This document shows positions 1 through 8,202 of a DNA stretch of 64,000 nucleotides, piece by piece (the first letter of the stretch is position 1; every line of letters begins with the position of its first letter). This stretch comes from Exiguobacterium indicum HHS 31 (GTDB lineage Bacteria > Bacillota > Bacilli > Exiguobacteriales > Exiguobacteriaceae). Position numbers and translations under genes: made by a program. Below the pieces are notes generated by a model. The model was not told the origin of the DNA and did no database searches. It worked only from the letters and a program-made list of their open reading frames with translations. The stretch covers positions 158,275-222,274 of the forward strand of contig NZ_MPSZ01000004.1 in the NCBI RefSeq assembly GCF_001939065.1, in the 5' to 3' direction.

Positions 1-1161
1 CAATGCCAGTACCATCGAAATCAAGGCGACGGCGATGGAAGCGAGTCGTGCTGCCGTCATCTGTTCTTTTTCCGTTGCTTGTCCTTTGCGAAGAATATGA
101 CTATAGAAATCATGGGCAAAGGCGGATGCTGCGGATAAGACGAGTCCCGCAACAACGGCGAGGATCGTCGCAAAGGCGACTGCAGCGACGAACGCGAAGA
201 GTAAATCGCCACCGAGTGCTTGGGCAAGAAGTGGTGCCGCCATGTTACCAGCAGCATTGGCAGCAATGATATCTTCAGAACCGACGAAAGCAGCGGCACC
301 AAAGCCGAGGAAGATCGTCAAGATATAAAAGGCACCGATGATCCACGTCGCATATACGACGGATTTACGAGCAGTCGGAGCATCCTTAACAGTAAAGAAA
401 CGAATCAAGATATGTGGTAATCCAGCCGTTCCGAGAACGAGTGCGAGATTCAATGAAATCGTATCGAGCGGTAATTTGAACTTGTTTCCGGGATTCAAGA
501 ATGAATCACCGAGCGGTGTCGCTTGTTTGACTTCTGAAAACATCTTGAAGATCGAAAAATCGAACTTGGCGAAGACCATGAACGAAATGACAGCTGTTCC
601 TGCCATCAAGAGAATCGCTTTGATGATTTGGACCCATGAGGTCGCCGTCATACCACCGAAGACAACGTAGACGGTCATCAAGATACCGACGATGATGACA
701 CTTGTCGTGTAAGGAATTCCTAATAACAGTTCAATCAAGGCACCCGCACCAACGAGTTGCGCAATCATATAGAAAATCGAGATCGCGATTGAGTTCATGG
801 CAGCGACTCCTCGAACTTTTGAAGCATTGAAACGAGCGGCAATCATATCCGCCATCGTGTACTTCCCAAGGTTCCGAAGTGGTTCGGCAACGAGGTACAA
901 GACAACCAGATAGGCAACGAGGAAGCCGATCGAGTAGAAGAATCCGTCGAATCCGGCTAAAGCGATCATTCCAGCAATTCCGAGGAACGAGGCAGCAGAC
1001 ATATAGTCGCCGGCAATCGCCATCCCGTTTTGTGCACCAGTGAGTCCACCATCCGCTGTATAAAAGTCGTTAGCAGTTTTTGTTTTACGAGCAGCAAAGT
1101 ATGTAATGACGAGCGTCAAACCGACGATCGCCGCAAATAAGGCAACGGCAGTATAATTCAT
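1..1161 (-). CDS. actP: Cation/acetate symporter ActP-like, C-terminus cut by window edge
   Basis: Sodium:solute symporter family protein, probably importing acetate or a short carboxylate with Na+ across the cytoplasmic membrane. 387 codons are visible, starting MNYTAVALFAAIVGL, with many hydrophobic helices and the ActP-like segment ADGGLTGAQNGMAIAGDYMS. The frame stays open to base 1, so roughly the last quarter of a ~510-residue protein is missing. The ATG overlaps the stop of the upstream DUF485 gene by 4 nt (ATGA). The DUF485-ActP pair is the usual arrangement and supports the assignment. The exact substrate is inferred. Confidence 0.85.
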   Translation of the reverse strand, partial: MNYTAVALFAAIVGLTLVITYFAARKTKTANDFYTADGGLTGAQNGMAIAGDYMSAASFLGIAGMIALAGFDGFFYSIGFLVAYLVVLYLVAEPLRNLGKYTMADMIAARFNASKVRGVAAMNSIAISIFYMIAQLVGAGALIELLLGIPYTTSVIIVGILMTVYVVFGGMTATSWVQIIKAILLMAGTAVISFMVFAKFDFSIFKMFSEVKQATPLGDSFLNPGNKFKLPLDTISLNLALVLGTAGLPHILIRFFTVKDAPTARKSVVYATWIIGAFYILTIFLGFGAAAFVGSEDIIAANAAGNMAAPLLAQALGGDLLFAFVAAVAFATILAVVAGLVLSAASAFAHDFYSHILRKGQATEKEQMTAARLASIAVALISMVLAL

Positions 1162-1484
1162 TTCGACTCCTCCTTGATCTGTTCGACGAGTCGATCAAAG
1201 GCACGTGCTTTTTTGCTGTACATCATGCAGAACGTCCACGTCATGATGAACTGAGCAAAAGCGAAGATCCAAGCACCTGTAATATCACCGAACACCGGCT
1301 GATTTAAAATCGTGAAGTAGCTTGTTAAAATCGGAAGCGTAAAATAAAAAATAAGACAGAAACTGATGGCTGGAAGAATGAAGCCATTCTTTTGACGCAT
1401 CAATTGTTGAAAAGTAGCGCTCTCGACGATTGCTGGAGCGGATTGAGTCGCTTCATTTTTTTGAACTTCGGACACTTGATGCAT
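1158..1484 (-). CDS. DUF485 small membrane protein, ActP partner
   Basis: A 108-residue membrane protein with two central hydrophobic segments, typical of the DUF485 (YjcH-like) family encoded directly before acetate symporters. The start is set at MHQVSEVQ because AGGAGG lies 7 nt upstream; an in-frame ATG 12 codons earlier would ignore this site. The stop overlaps the symporter ATG, so translation is probably coupled. The role is unproven; the family is generally thought to assist or accompany the symporter. Confidence 0.8.
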   Translation of the reverse strand: MHQVSEVQKNEATQSAPAIVESATFQQLMRQKNGFILPAISFCLIFYFTLPILTSYFTILNQPVFGDITGAWIFAFAQFIMTWTFCMMYSKKARAFDRLVEQIKEESK

Positions 1485-1576
1485 GAGGACGCCTCCTTTA
1501 AGGAATGAATGTAAATTCATTATAAGGATGTCGTTTCTGGAAAAGCTATCCTAATTTTTAAGAAGAAAAGCTCATT

Positions 1577-1602
1577 ATTATATTAATATTGGTCATACCA
1601 AT
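1577..1602 (-). promoter_or_regulatory. Probable actP-operon -10 with adjacent perfect palindrome
   Basis: On the minus strand a TATAAT (1582-1577) is preceded six bases upstream by the palindrome ATTGGTCATACCAAT (1588-1602), a perfect 6-bp inverted repeat with a 3-bp centre. The TGGTNNNACCA core resembles FadR-subfamily GntR operators. I see no good -35, which fits an activated or weak promoter. The identity of the regulator is inference. Confidence 0.45.
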
Positions 1603-1606
1603 TTAA

Positions 1607-1620
1607 TGTAAGCGTTTGCA
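1607..1620. promoter_or_regulatory. cre-like CcpA site upstream of the acetate symporter operon
   Basis: TGTAAGCGTTTGCA fits the catabolite responsive element TGNAANCGNNNNCA, with one departure from the stricter TGWNANCGNTNWCA. It lies where the -35 region would be, just upstream of the palindrome. Carbon catabolite control of acetate uptake is common in Bacillales, which makes the placement plausible. Confidence 0.5.
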
Positions 1621-1711
1621 ATATTGAACATTGTTTGAACGTTATTTTTATATATTAATTATATCGAAAAATGATTCAAAAGACCTAGTACCCGGAAAAT
1701 GAGAACAACTT

Positions 1712-1745
1712 AAAAAGCCTGCCTATGGAAGCATAGACAGGCTTG
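1712..1745 (-). terminator. Terminator of the TVP38-type gene
   Basis: Inverted repeat AAGCCTGTCTATG / CATAGGCAGGC with a 4-nt loop, followed by T5 on the minus strand just past the stop codon. Confidence 0.85.
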
Positions 1746-1747
1746 AG

Positions 1748-2395
1748 TCATTTTTCAGATGGACGTTCGATCTTATCTTCGATTTCCCGTAAATGATCCG
1801 CACGTTTTGAGAGCGCACGACGCTTCAGCCATTCTTCCGTACCGCGACTGACTCCCCAGATGGCGAGTAAAATCAAAAATAGAAGGACAAGACGCATCGG
1901 ACGTTCAAGGAACGTGGACCATTCCTTTCCGATTAGCGAGAAGATGATGACGACGATCAGACGACCGGCACCAGCAGCGATCAAATACGTCCGCAGCGAT
2001 AGTTGAATCATGGCGGAAATGGACGTGATGATGAACGCAGGCATGAAAGGAAGTGAAAAAAAGAATCCGAGTGAGATGGGACTCATGTGACGAACACGTT
2101 CGATCCACTGTTGTGCGGCATGGTGTTTTTCAAGCCAACGCGTAACCGGACGACGAAATAGATATCGAATACAAGCGAAGACGACGAGTGATCCAAGCAT
2201 GCTCCCGACCCATGATACGAGAACACCCATACCAAAACCATAGGTTGCCGCATTCGCGGAAATGATCAGGACGAGTGGCAGGAAAGGAAATAGAGACTCA
2301 AGAAACGGGGCAATCAAACCGGTGGCAGCTCCTCCAGGTAAGTCTTGGAGAAAGAAAATCATCTGCTCGATCCAGTCACGAAGTGTATGGAGCAT
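1748..2395 (-). CDS. TVP38/TMEM64 (VTT domain) membrane protein
   Basis: A 215-residue polytopic membrane protein. Hydrophobic segments at about residues 25-60, 65-85, 105-150 and 160-180 and a basic/acidic tail (LKRRALSKRADHLREIEDK) fit the VTT/SNARE-associated family (TVP38/TMEM64, DedA-related). Known members have been linked to lipid scrambling or polyprenyl-phosphate recycling, but nothing in the sequence gives the substrate. AAGGAGG stands 7 nt before the ATG. It is a single gene with its own terminator. Confidence 0.7.
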   Translation of the reverse strand: MLHTLRDWIEQMIFFLQDLPGGAATGLIAPFLESLFPFLPLVLIISANAATYGFGMGVLVSWVGSMLGSLVVFACIRYLFRRPVTRWLEKHHAAQQWIERVRHMSPISLGFFFSLPFMPAFIITSISAMIQLSLRTYLIAAGAGRLIVVIIFSLIGKEWSTFLERPMRLVLLFLILLAIWGVSRGTEEWLKRRALSKRADHLREIEDKIERPSEK

Positions 2396-2495
2396 TCGGA
2401 ATCCTCCTTGCGAGATGTACTACTGTGTTTTATTTTACCTCTTTCTGATTCAGAAAGGGAATGAAATTCCTTGAAAGGGATTCAGGAATTGTAGA

Positions 2496-2524
2496 TTGTA
2501 CATTCGAAAGGGAGTTGGTATTAT
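2496..2524 (+). promoter_or_regulatory. Candidate trhO promoter
   Basis: TTGTAC (2496-2501) and TATTAT (2519-2524) are 17 bp apart. Transcription would begin near 2531, just before the structured leader. The -35 is poor, so this is a moderate call. Confidence 0.4.
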
Positions 2525-2539
2525 ACTTAAATGGGTGCG

Positions 2540-2607
2540 TTTTGCAGGCGTTCCCAGCTAGTCAATAGCTAGACGCTTCGTTTGCCAACGTTCGTTTTAC
2601 TGCAAAA
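2540..2607 (+). ncRNA. Structured 5' leader of trhO, possible cis-regulatory RNA
   Basis: The outer arms TTTTGCAG (2540-2547) and CTGCAAAA (2600-2607) are perfectly complementary. They enclose two further helices: GCGT...ACGC with AGCTA...TAGCT (2548-2576) and CGTT/AACG (2579-2590). The fold is a three-way junction closing 17 nt before the ATG. I do not recognise it as a named riboswitch class. No poly-T terminator follows, so any control would be translational. Confidence 0.45.
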
Positions 2608-2624
2608 AACTGACATGGGGGCTA

Positions 2625-3548
2625 ATGAGGAATATGAAACCTTATCGCGTACTATTATTTTATAAGTATGTTCCGATCGAAAATGCGGAACAGCTAACGA
2701 AAGAGCATCTTGCTTACTGTAAAGAGCTCGGTATTAAAGGTCGGATTTTGATCGCACCAGAAGGAATCAACGGCACACTCTCTGGAACGGTCGAACAAAC
2801 GGAACAATACATGAAGGACTTGACGGCGGATCCACGATTCGCTGACATCGAATTCAAAATCGATGAAGTCGAAGAGCACGCCTTCAAAAAGACGTTCGTC
2901 CGTTACAAAAAAGAACTCGTCACATGGCGTTTTGAGGATGAATTCAACGTACCAGAAGAACACGCTGCGTATCTTGAACCAGCAGAGTGGAAAGAAATGA
3001 TGAAACAAGATGATGTCGTCATTCTCGATGTACGCAACAACTATGAATACGACCTCGGACACTTCAAGAATGCTGTAAAAGTCGATGTCGAGGCTTCACG
3101 GGAATTCCCGGAGTGGCTTGACGAGAACGAGCATTTGTTTGAAGGAAAAAAGGTTCTCACATACTGTACGGGTGGTGTTCGTTGTGAAAAATTCACGGCG
3201 TACTTCCGTAAACGGCAACAGAGTGATGATATCTTCCACCTAAAAGGCGGAGTCGTCATGTACGGAAAAGATGAACAGACGCAAGGAGAAGACTGGGAAG
3301 GCGAACTATACGTCTTTGATGAGCGTGTACAAGTTCCTGTCAATGCCGTCAATCCTTCTGTCGTCTCAGAATGTTACTACTGTGGAAAACCGGAGACGCG
3401 CTACGTTAATTGTGCAAACCCGGAATGTAATCGACAGCACTTCTGCTGTGAAGAATGCGAACCAAAAGTCATGCGTTCGTGTTCCGATGAATGCCGGGAG
3501 CATCCGCGTAACCGTTATGAAAAAGAGCAACAAGAAGAATTAGTATAA
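2625..3548 (+). CDS. trhO: tRNA uridine(34) hydroxylase TrhO (rhodanese family)
   Basis: A 307-residue protein of the TrhO/YbfQ family, which hydroxylates U34 of tRNAs in an oxygen-dependent step toward 5-methoxyuridine-type modifications. An N-terminal acylphosphatase-like domain (GRILIAPEGINGTLSG) is followed by a rhodanese domain with the active-site loop YCTGGVRCEK (Cys near residue 181). The C-terminus is cysteine-rich (CYYCGKPE, CANPEC, CCEEC), probably zinc-binding, as in the long Bacillales form. The start is weakly supported: a GGGGG lies close to ATG 2625, with a second ATG three codons on. Confidence 0.88.
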   Translation: MRNMKPYRVLLFYKYVPIENAEQLTKEHLAYCKELGIKGRILIAPEGINGTLSGTVEQTEQYMKDLTADPRFADIEFKIDEVEEHAFKKTFVRYKKELVTWRFEDEFNVPEEHAAYLEPAEWKEMMKQDDVVILDVRNNYEYDLGHFKNAVKVDVEASREFPEWLDENEHLFEGKKVLTYCTGGVRCEKFTAYFRKRQQSDDIFHLKGGVVMYGKDEQTQGEDWEGELYVFDERVQVPVNAVNPSVVSECYYCGKPETRYVNCANPECNRQHFCCEECEPKVMRSCSDECREHPRNRYEKEQQEELV

Positions 3549-3557
3549 GGCACGCGT

Positions 3558-3600
3558 AAAAAGCCGGAGGATTTCTTTAGTAGAAATCGCCCGGCTTTTT
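3558..3600. terminator. Bidirectional terminator between trhO and esterase
   Basis: AAAAAGCCGG...CCGGCTTTTT hairpin with inner GATTTCT/AGAAATC pairing. A-tract and T-tract on both sides serve the two convergent genes. Confidence 0.9.
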
Positions 3601-3606
3601 GTGTAT

Positions 3607-4398
3607 TCACGAGGAAGGAAACAAGTAACGCAAAACATCCGGTAAACGCTCGGCCCAGGCCGTTTCATGATGAATCGCTTCCGGGATGATCGTATAGCGA
3701 CTTTGAGTAAGTTTCTGTTCGACCGCGCGTGCTAAGACATCATTTGTGTGTAAATAATCCGTTTCGGTCATCGGACCACTCACTTCTTTTGTCCCGACAT
3801 CCATATAACAGCGATGGGCAGTAGACAGCGATGGACTGCGCTCGATGAATTCAAGGAGTGAGGAGAAGTTTGCCCATCCGGCAGTCGACAGGGCAGCGAC
3901 GCGCGTGATGACTTCCGGATACGCGAACAATCCATAGAGCGAGATGACGCCACCCATCGAGCTGCCAATCATCGTCGTATCGTCAGGGCGTGTCGCGTAG
4001 TTGGCATCAATGTATGGTTTTAGCTCGCGGATGATCCAGTCCATGTAGACCTTACCGTTTCCCCCGATCGACTTCCGGTGCGAAGGATAAGCGGTCCGCA
4101 TCAATAAAGCTTCATCACTCCAAGGAGCGTAGTCGTCGTAACGATCCATTCCGTCTTCTGGACTGTCGATCGCGACGACCATTGCCGGAATCTGTGTTTG
4201 TTGTAGCGCAAGATGAATCTCCCAGCCTTTTCCGAACGAGGCGGTTTCTCCACTGAAGACGTTTTGTCCATCGTGCATATAAATCACCGGTAACGCTTCA
4301 GAAGGATCTAAATGGGGCGGACGATGAATCCGAATCGTCCGGAGAGCTTGTGATGTCGGTAGCGTCATTTCAATTTCCGTAATCGACAATAGAGTCAC
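3607..4398 (-). CDS. Putative esterase (esterase D / enterochelin esterase-like alpha/beta hydrolase)
   Basis: A 263-residue cytosolic alpha/beta hydrolase. The nucleophile elbow is GSSMGG at about residue 145, the segment LPVIYMHDGQNVF near residue 40 is typical of the putative-esterase family, and the C-terminal histidine probably lies in AIHHETAW. The substrate is unknown; Bacillales relatives include siderophore esterases and general carbohydrate esterases. It follows the GGDEF gene by 6 nt and is probably co-transcribed. The assigned GTG start sits very near a weak AAAGG, so an internal start is possible. Confidence 0.7.
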   Translation of the reverse strand: MTLLSITEIEMTLPTSQALRTIRIHRPPHLDPSEALPVIYMHDGQNVFSGETASFGKGWEIHLALQQTQIPAMVVAIDSPEDGMDRYDDYAPWSDEALLMRTAYPSHRKSIGGNGKVYMDWIIRELKPYIDANYATRPDDTTMIGSSMGGVISLYGLFAYPEVITRVAALSTAGWANFSSLLEFIERSPSLSTAHRCYMDVGTKEVSGPMTETDYLHTNDVLARAVEQKLTQSRYTIIPEAIHHETAWAERLPDVLRYLFPSS

Positions 4399-4404
4399 GA
4401 CCTT

Positions 4405-6081
4405 TCAAAGATTTGCGTAATGCGCGGTACAATTGCGTCCGTTGTGTTTTCCGCCGACATAGAGTGCATGGTCGGCTTGACGGAGTGATTCTTCGAACGT
4501 TCGTTGATATCTTTCCTCCACTGTGTCAATTCCGAGGCTGACGGTTAAGGACAGTCGGTGACCATCGACGAGGAAGGGACGATCCATGACCGCATGGCGG
4601 ACCGTCTCGGCAATCTGGATAGCAGCCTCTTGACTACCATTTCGCAACAGTAGCACGAATTCCTCCCCGCCATAACGAGCAGCAAAGACATCATCATATT
4701 GCAATTGGATCGCCTGGATACGTCGACCGAGTTCACGAAGGACGAGATCGCCCACTTTATGACCGTACGTATCATTGACACGTTTGAAATGATCGATATC
4801 GAACAGGATCAAGGAGAGCGGATAGCAGTCAGCGGCAAATTCCTGCCGACCGTGTTCATAAAAAGCCCGACTATTCGGTAACTCGGTCAAGGCATCGGTC
4901 CGACTTTCCGTATAGAGTTGGACCGTTTCACGTGAGCGTTCTAAGACGCGACAAAAGATACGGAGCAAACGAGATAATTCGTCGGCATTCGTCGCATCAT
5001 AGGCGTCTGCGACTTGATGGAACAGGATGATCGAAACATCGACCTCACCGCTCGTAATCGAAGGAATCGCTAACATCGAGTGACGATCGACAGGCAATCC
5101 GATTTGAATATCGTTTCCCCAGTCGCAACGCAGCCCATAGATGATCGGGGTATGCAAATCGTCGGCTGACAAGGAATGAAACAGTGGTAACACGTCGATT
5201 GGTTGTTTCGTCCGGATGTTATAGATGACTTGTTTCCGCTGTTGTTGAATTGAGATCCAACCTTCAGAAAACGGCAACAGATGTGGTAAATCGAGGAGCA
5301 GTGAATCGATCGTCTCGCGTTCGAAGCGGGAAATCAACAAGTGTTCCTTCGCATCATCGAATCGCTTCGCATTATCGTTTGCTTCAAGGGAGTCGCCACG
5401 CTCTTGCAACAGACGTTTGAACAAAAAGAGAATCAAGGCGGAAACTGTAGCCGCGACGAGCGGACTTTCATCGTAGAACCAGATTCCGAGTAGAGCACTT
5501 AACATGCTGATTCCATAGACGAGGGACTGAAGCTTTACGAGACGTTGCCAATCGTATTTCAAGTAGAGGAAGCGATTGACGAACAGACATTGGAAGTAAG
5601 AGACAAGGAAGACGGTGATCAAAAAGCCGGTGAAAGGGAGCAAGGCTTTCGTATACGTAAAGTTTGAGCCGATCGGTCCGCCGAGCGCATAATACGCAAA
5701 GGCCGGAAGCGAAATGTAGACTAAATCGAATAAGGCATTGATCGGGTAAAGATAAACGAAACGTTTCCAACGAATCGCTTTTCGATGGGACATGAATTGA
5801 AAGACGAGAATACCGATTTGGCTTAAAATCAAGGCGTACGTTAAACCGTAATTGAGGAATAAAAATAAGATAATTCCTTCTTGGAATGTATAGTAAATGC
5901 CACCACGACGGACATTATCGAACTGAAACAGGAGAACGAGTCCGAATAAATAAAGGGTGTTGATGATGGAGACAGAAGGATGGAAGGTTGGTGGATGAAC
6001 GATGCCGATCACTAATAATGTCAAGGCGACGAGACCGAAGACGATCCAGCTCGTCCGGGCTACATGTTGGTAGTAGCGCAT
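4405..6081 (-). CDS. Membrane-bound diguanylate cyclase (GGDEF)
   Basis: 558 residues. About six N-terminal membrane helices (residues 10-230), a GAF-like sensory region (about 255-385) and a C-terminal GGDEF domain with TDALTELPNSRAF, FDIDHFKRVNDTYGH and the active-site signature RYGGEEF. The enzyme should make c-di-GMP from two GTP. The inhibitory RxxD motif five residues before GGEEF is absent (YDDV there), so product feedback by that site is unlikely. The start is placed at MRYYQH, which has GGGGGAGGG upstream; 23 earlier in-frame codons are unlikely to be translated. The esterase gene follows. Confidence 0.85.
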   Translation of the reverse strand: MRYYQHVARTSWIVFGLVALTLLVIGIVHPPTFHPSVSIINTLYLFGLVLLFQFDNVRRGGIYYTFQEGIILFLFLNYGLTYALILSQIGILVFQFMSHRKAIRWKRFVYLYPINALFDLVYISLPAFAYYALGGPIGSNFTYTKALLPFTGFLITVFLVSYFQCLFVNRFLYLKYDWQRLVKLQSLVYGISMLSALLGIWFYDESPLVAATVSALILFLFKRLLQERGDSLEANDNAKRFDDAKEHLLISRFERETIDSLLLDLPHLLPFSEGWISIQQQRKQVIYNIRTKQPIDVLPLFHSLSADDLHTPIIYGLRCDWGNDIQIGLPVDRHSMLAIPSITSGEVDVSIILFHQVADAYDATNADELSRLLRIFCRVLERSRETVQLYTESRTDALTELPNSRAFYEHGRQEFAADCYPLSLILFDIDHFKRVNDTYGHKVGDLVLRELGRRIQAIQLQYDDVFAARYGGEEFVLLLRNGSQEAAIQIAETVRHAVMDRPFLVDGHRLSLTVSLGIDTVEERYQRTFEESLRQADHALYVGGKHNGRNCTAHYANL

Positions 6082-6167
6082 GAAACATCCCTCCCCCTGA
6101 GAAGTATCTTTTATTCCTATACCCGAATTGTGGAAATTTTGATAAGCCATTTACCAAAAAAATAAGG

Positions 6168-6196
6168 TTGAGAGAAAAGAAAGAATTGCGTATAAT
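6168..6196 (+). promoter_or_regulatory. argS promoter
   Basis: TTGAGA (6168-6173), 17-bp spacer and perfect TATAAT (6191-6196). Predicted start near 6203, at the head of the T-box leader. Confidence 0.85.
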
Positions 6197-6202
6197 GTGA
6201 AA

Positions 6203-6453
6203 GATATCGAATACAGTCGATGATGAAGAGAGTAACGGTTGATATTCGTCAACTAGCGAATCAGGGAATGGTGGAAGCCTGAGGACGAACCGGTCGTGAA
6301 ACGCACTTCTGAGACGCTACCCGATTCCTGATGGAAAAGGCGTAGCCGGGGGAACCCCGTTATCCCCGAACAAGGTGGGTGTCGAAATGACACCAAGAAG
6401 AGTGGTACCGCGGTCATTCCGTCTCTTTGCGCGTGGCGCAAGGGGCGTTTTTT
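6203..6453 (+). promoter_or_regulatory. T-box riboswitch (arginine) with attenuator upstream of argS
   Basis: A T-box leader that reads uncharged tRNA. The conserved T-box sequence AGAGTGGTACCGCGG is at 6399-6413, and the distal stem I motif GGTGGAAGCC is at 6280-6289. A terminator made of CTCTTTGCGC/GCGCAAGGGGCG plus T6 ends at 6453. The gene served is arginyl-tRNA synthetase; a candidate specifier is CGT at 6295-6297 followed by a purine (inference). Uncharged tRNA-Arg would stabilise the antiterminator and allow argS transcription. The ACG-anticodon tRNA-Arg at 63808 could be the effector. Confidence 0.9.
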
Positions 6454-6489
6454 ATTGCCAAAAAATCAGTGAATCAGGAGGAAATAAAG

Positions 6490-8172
6490 ATGAGTTATAA
6501 AGCGCAGTATGCAGAAGTATTACATCACGTCATGGAAGGTGCCTTATCGGTTGAACAAATCGAACAACTGATCGAGCAACCGAAACATGAAGATCATGGA
6601 GATCTGGCATTCCCATGTTTCATGCTCGCGAAAGCATTCCGTAAAGCACCGAACATGATTGCTTCGGAGCTCGCAGAGAAAATTGACGCGCCGTTGTTCT
6701 CGAACGTTCAAGCTGTTGGTCCTTACATCAACGTCTTCTTGAACCGGGAAGTCGTCTCGCAAGAAATCGTCAACCAAGTCTTGACGGAGCAAGAGGCGTT
6801 CGGATCAAGTGAAGCGAATGGAAAAACGATCGTCACGGACTTCTCAGCGCCAAACATCGCGAAACCTTTCTCGATGGGTCACTTGCGTTCGACAGTCATC
6901 GGGAACGCGCTCAACCAAATCTCACGTAAAAAAGGGTACGACGTCGTCGGGATCAACCATCTAGGGGACTGGGGAACACAGTTCGGGAAATTGATGGTGG
7001 CTTACACGATGTGGGGTGAGGAAGAGGCAGTTCGTGCAGAACCAATCAAGGAATTATTGAAATTATACGTCCGGTTCCACGAAGAAGCGGAAACGAACCC
7101 AGCTCTTGAAGATGAAGGACGTCTCTGGTTCAAAAAACTCGAGCAAGGTGATGAGCAGGCGACGACGCTTTGGACGTGGTTCCGTGAAGTTTCACTCGTC
7201 GAGTTCAACCGTGTCTATGAGATTCTCGGTGTTAAATTCGATAGCTTGAACGGAGAAGCTTTCTACAACGACAAGATGCAACACGTCATCGATTTGCTCG
7301 AAGAAAAAGATCTCCTCGTCGAATCAGAAGGGGCAATGGTCGTCGACCTCGAAGCAGAGGGTATGCCACCTGCCTTGATTAAAAAGAAAGATGGCGCAAC
7401 GCTTTATGCGACACGTGACTTAGCAGCTGCTGTCTATCGTCTCGAAACGTACCGCTTTGAGCAAGCGTTCTACGTCGTCGGTGGGGAACAAGCGCTTCAC
7501 TTCAAGCAATTGTTCGCAGTCTTGAAGAAACTTGGATTTGAGAACGTCGACGGAATGCACCATGTGCCGTTCGGTCTGATCATGAAGGACGGAAAGAAAA
7601 TGTCGACGCGTAAAGGTCGGATCGTCTTACTTGAAGAAGTACTACAAGAAGCGATCGACGTCGCGAAGCAAAACATCGCGGAAAAAAATCCGAACTTAGC
7701 GAATGCCGAAGCAACGGCTCGTCAAGTAGGTGTCGGCGCCGTCATCTTCCACGACTTGAAGAACGAACGGATGAACAACATCGAGTTCGATCTTGAGCAG
7801 ATGTTGAAATTCGAAGGCGAAACAGGACCGTATGTCCAGTACACGAATGCCCGTGCGCACTCGTTGCTCCGTAAAGGTGGCTATGATGGCACACCATTCG
7901 CTGGTAGTGCCGATGATCATGCATGGGGTGTCGTCTCGATGCTAAACCAATTCTCGACGGTCATCGATCGCGCGTTCACACGTCGCGAGCCATCAATCAT
8001 CAGCCGTTACGTCTTAGATCTTGCACAAAGCTTCAATAAATACTACGGACACGTCCGTGTTCTCGAAGATGACGCAGCAAAACAATCGCGTCTTGCACTC
8101 GTCAAGTCGGTCACGATCGTCTTGACAGAGGGTCTTCGTTTGCTTGGTGTCGGCGCTCCAGAAGAAATGTAA
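6490..8172 (+). CDS. argS: Arginyl-tRNA synthetase
   Basis: A 560-residue class I synthetase charging tRNA-Arg. The HIGH-type motif is in APNIAKPFSMGHLRSTVIGN, the KMSKS-type motif is MSTRKG, and a C-terminal DALR anticodon-binding domain carries the helix ARAHSLLRK. The length matches Bacillus ArgS. ATG 6490 was chosen because AGGAGGAA ends 5 nt before it; the earlier open frame reads through the T-box terminator. The downstream gene begins 30 nt after the stop, with no terminator between. Confidence 0.97.
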   Translation: MSYKAQYAEVLHHVMEGALSVEQIEQLIEQPKHEDHGDLAFPCFMLAKAFRKAPNMIASELAEKIDAPLFSNVQAVGPYINVFLNREVVSQEIVNQVLTEQEAFGSSEANGKTIVTDFSAPNIAKPFSMGHLRSTVIGNALNQISRKKGYDVVGINHLGDWGTQFGKLMVAYTMWGEEEAVRAEPIKELLKLYVRFHEEAETNPALEDEGRLWFKKLEQGDEQATTLWTWFREVSLVEFNRVYEILGVKFDSLNGEAFYNDKMQHVIDLLEEKDLLVESEGAMVVDLEAEGMPPALIKKKDGATLYATRDLAAAVYRLETYRFEQAFYVVGGEQALHFKQLFAVLKKLGFENVDGMHHVPFGLIMKDGKKMSTRKGRIVLLEEVLQEAIDVAKQNIAEKNPNLANAEATARQVGVGAVIFHDLKNERMNNIEFDLEQMLKFEGETGPYVQYTNARAHSLLRKGGYDGTPFAGSADDHAWGVVSMLNQFSTVIDRAFTRREPSIISRYVLDLAQSFNKYYGHVRVLEDDAAKQSRLALVKSVTIVLTEGLRLLGVGAPEEM

Positions 8173-8202
8173 GACCAATCCACGAATAAGAAGAGGTAGA
8201 TT

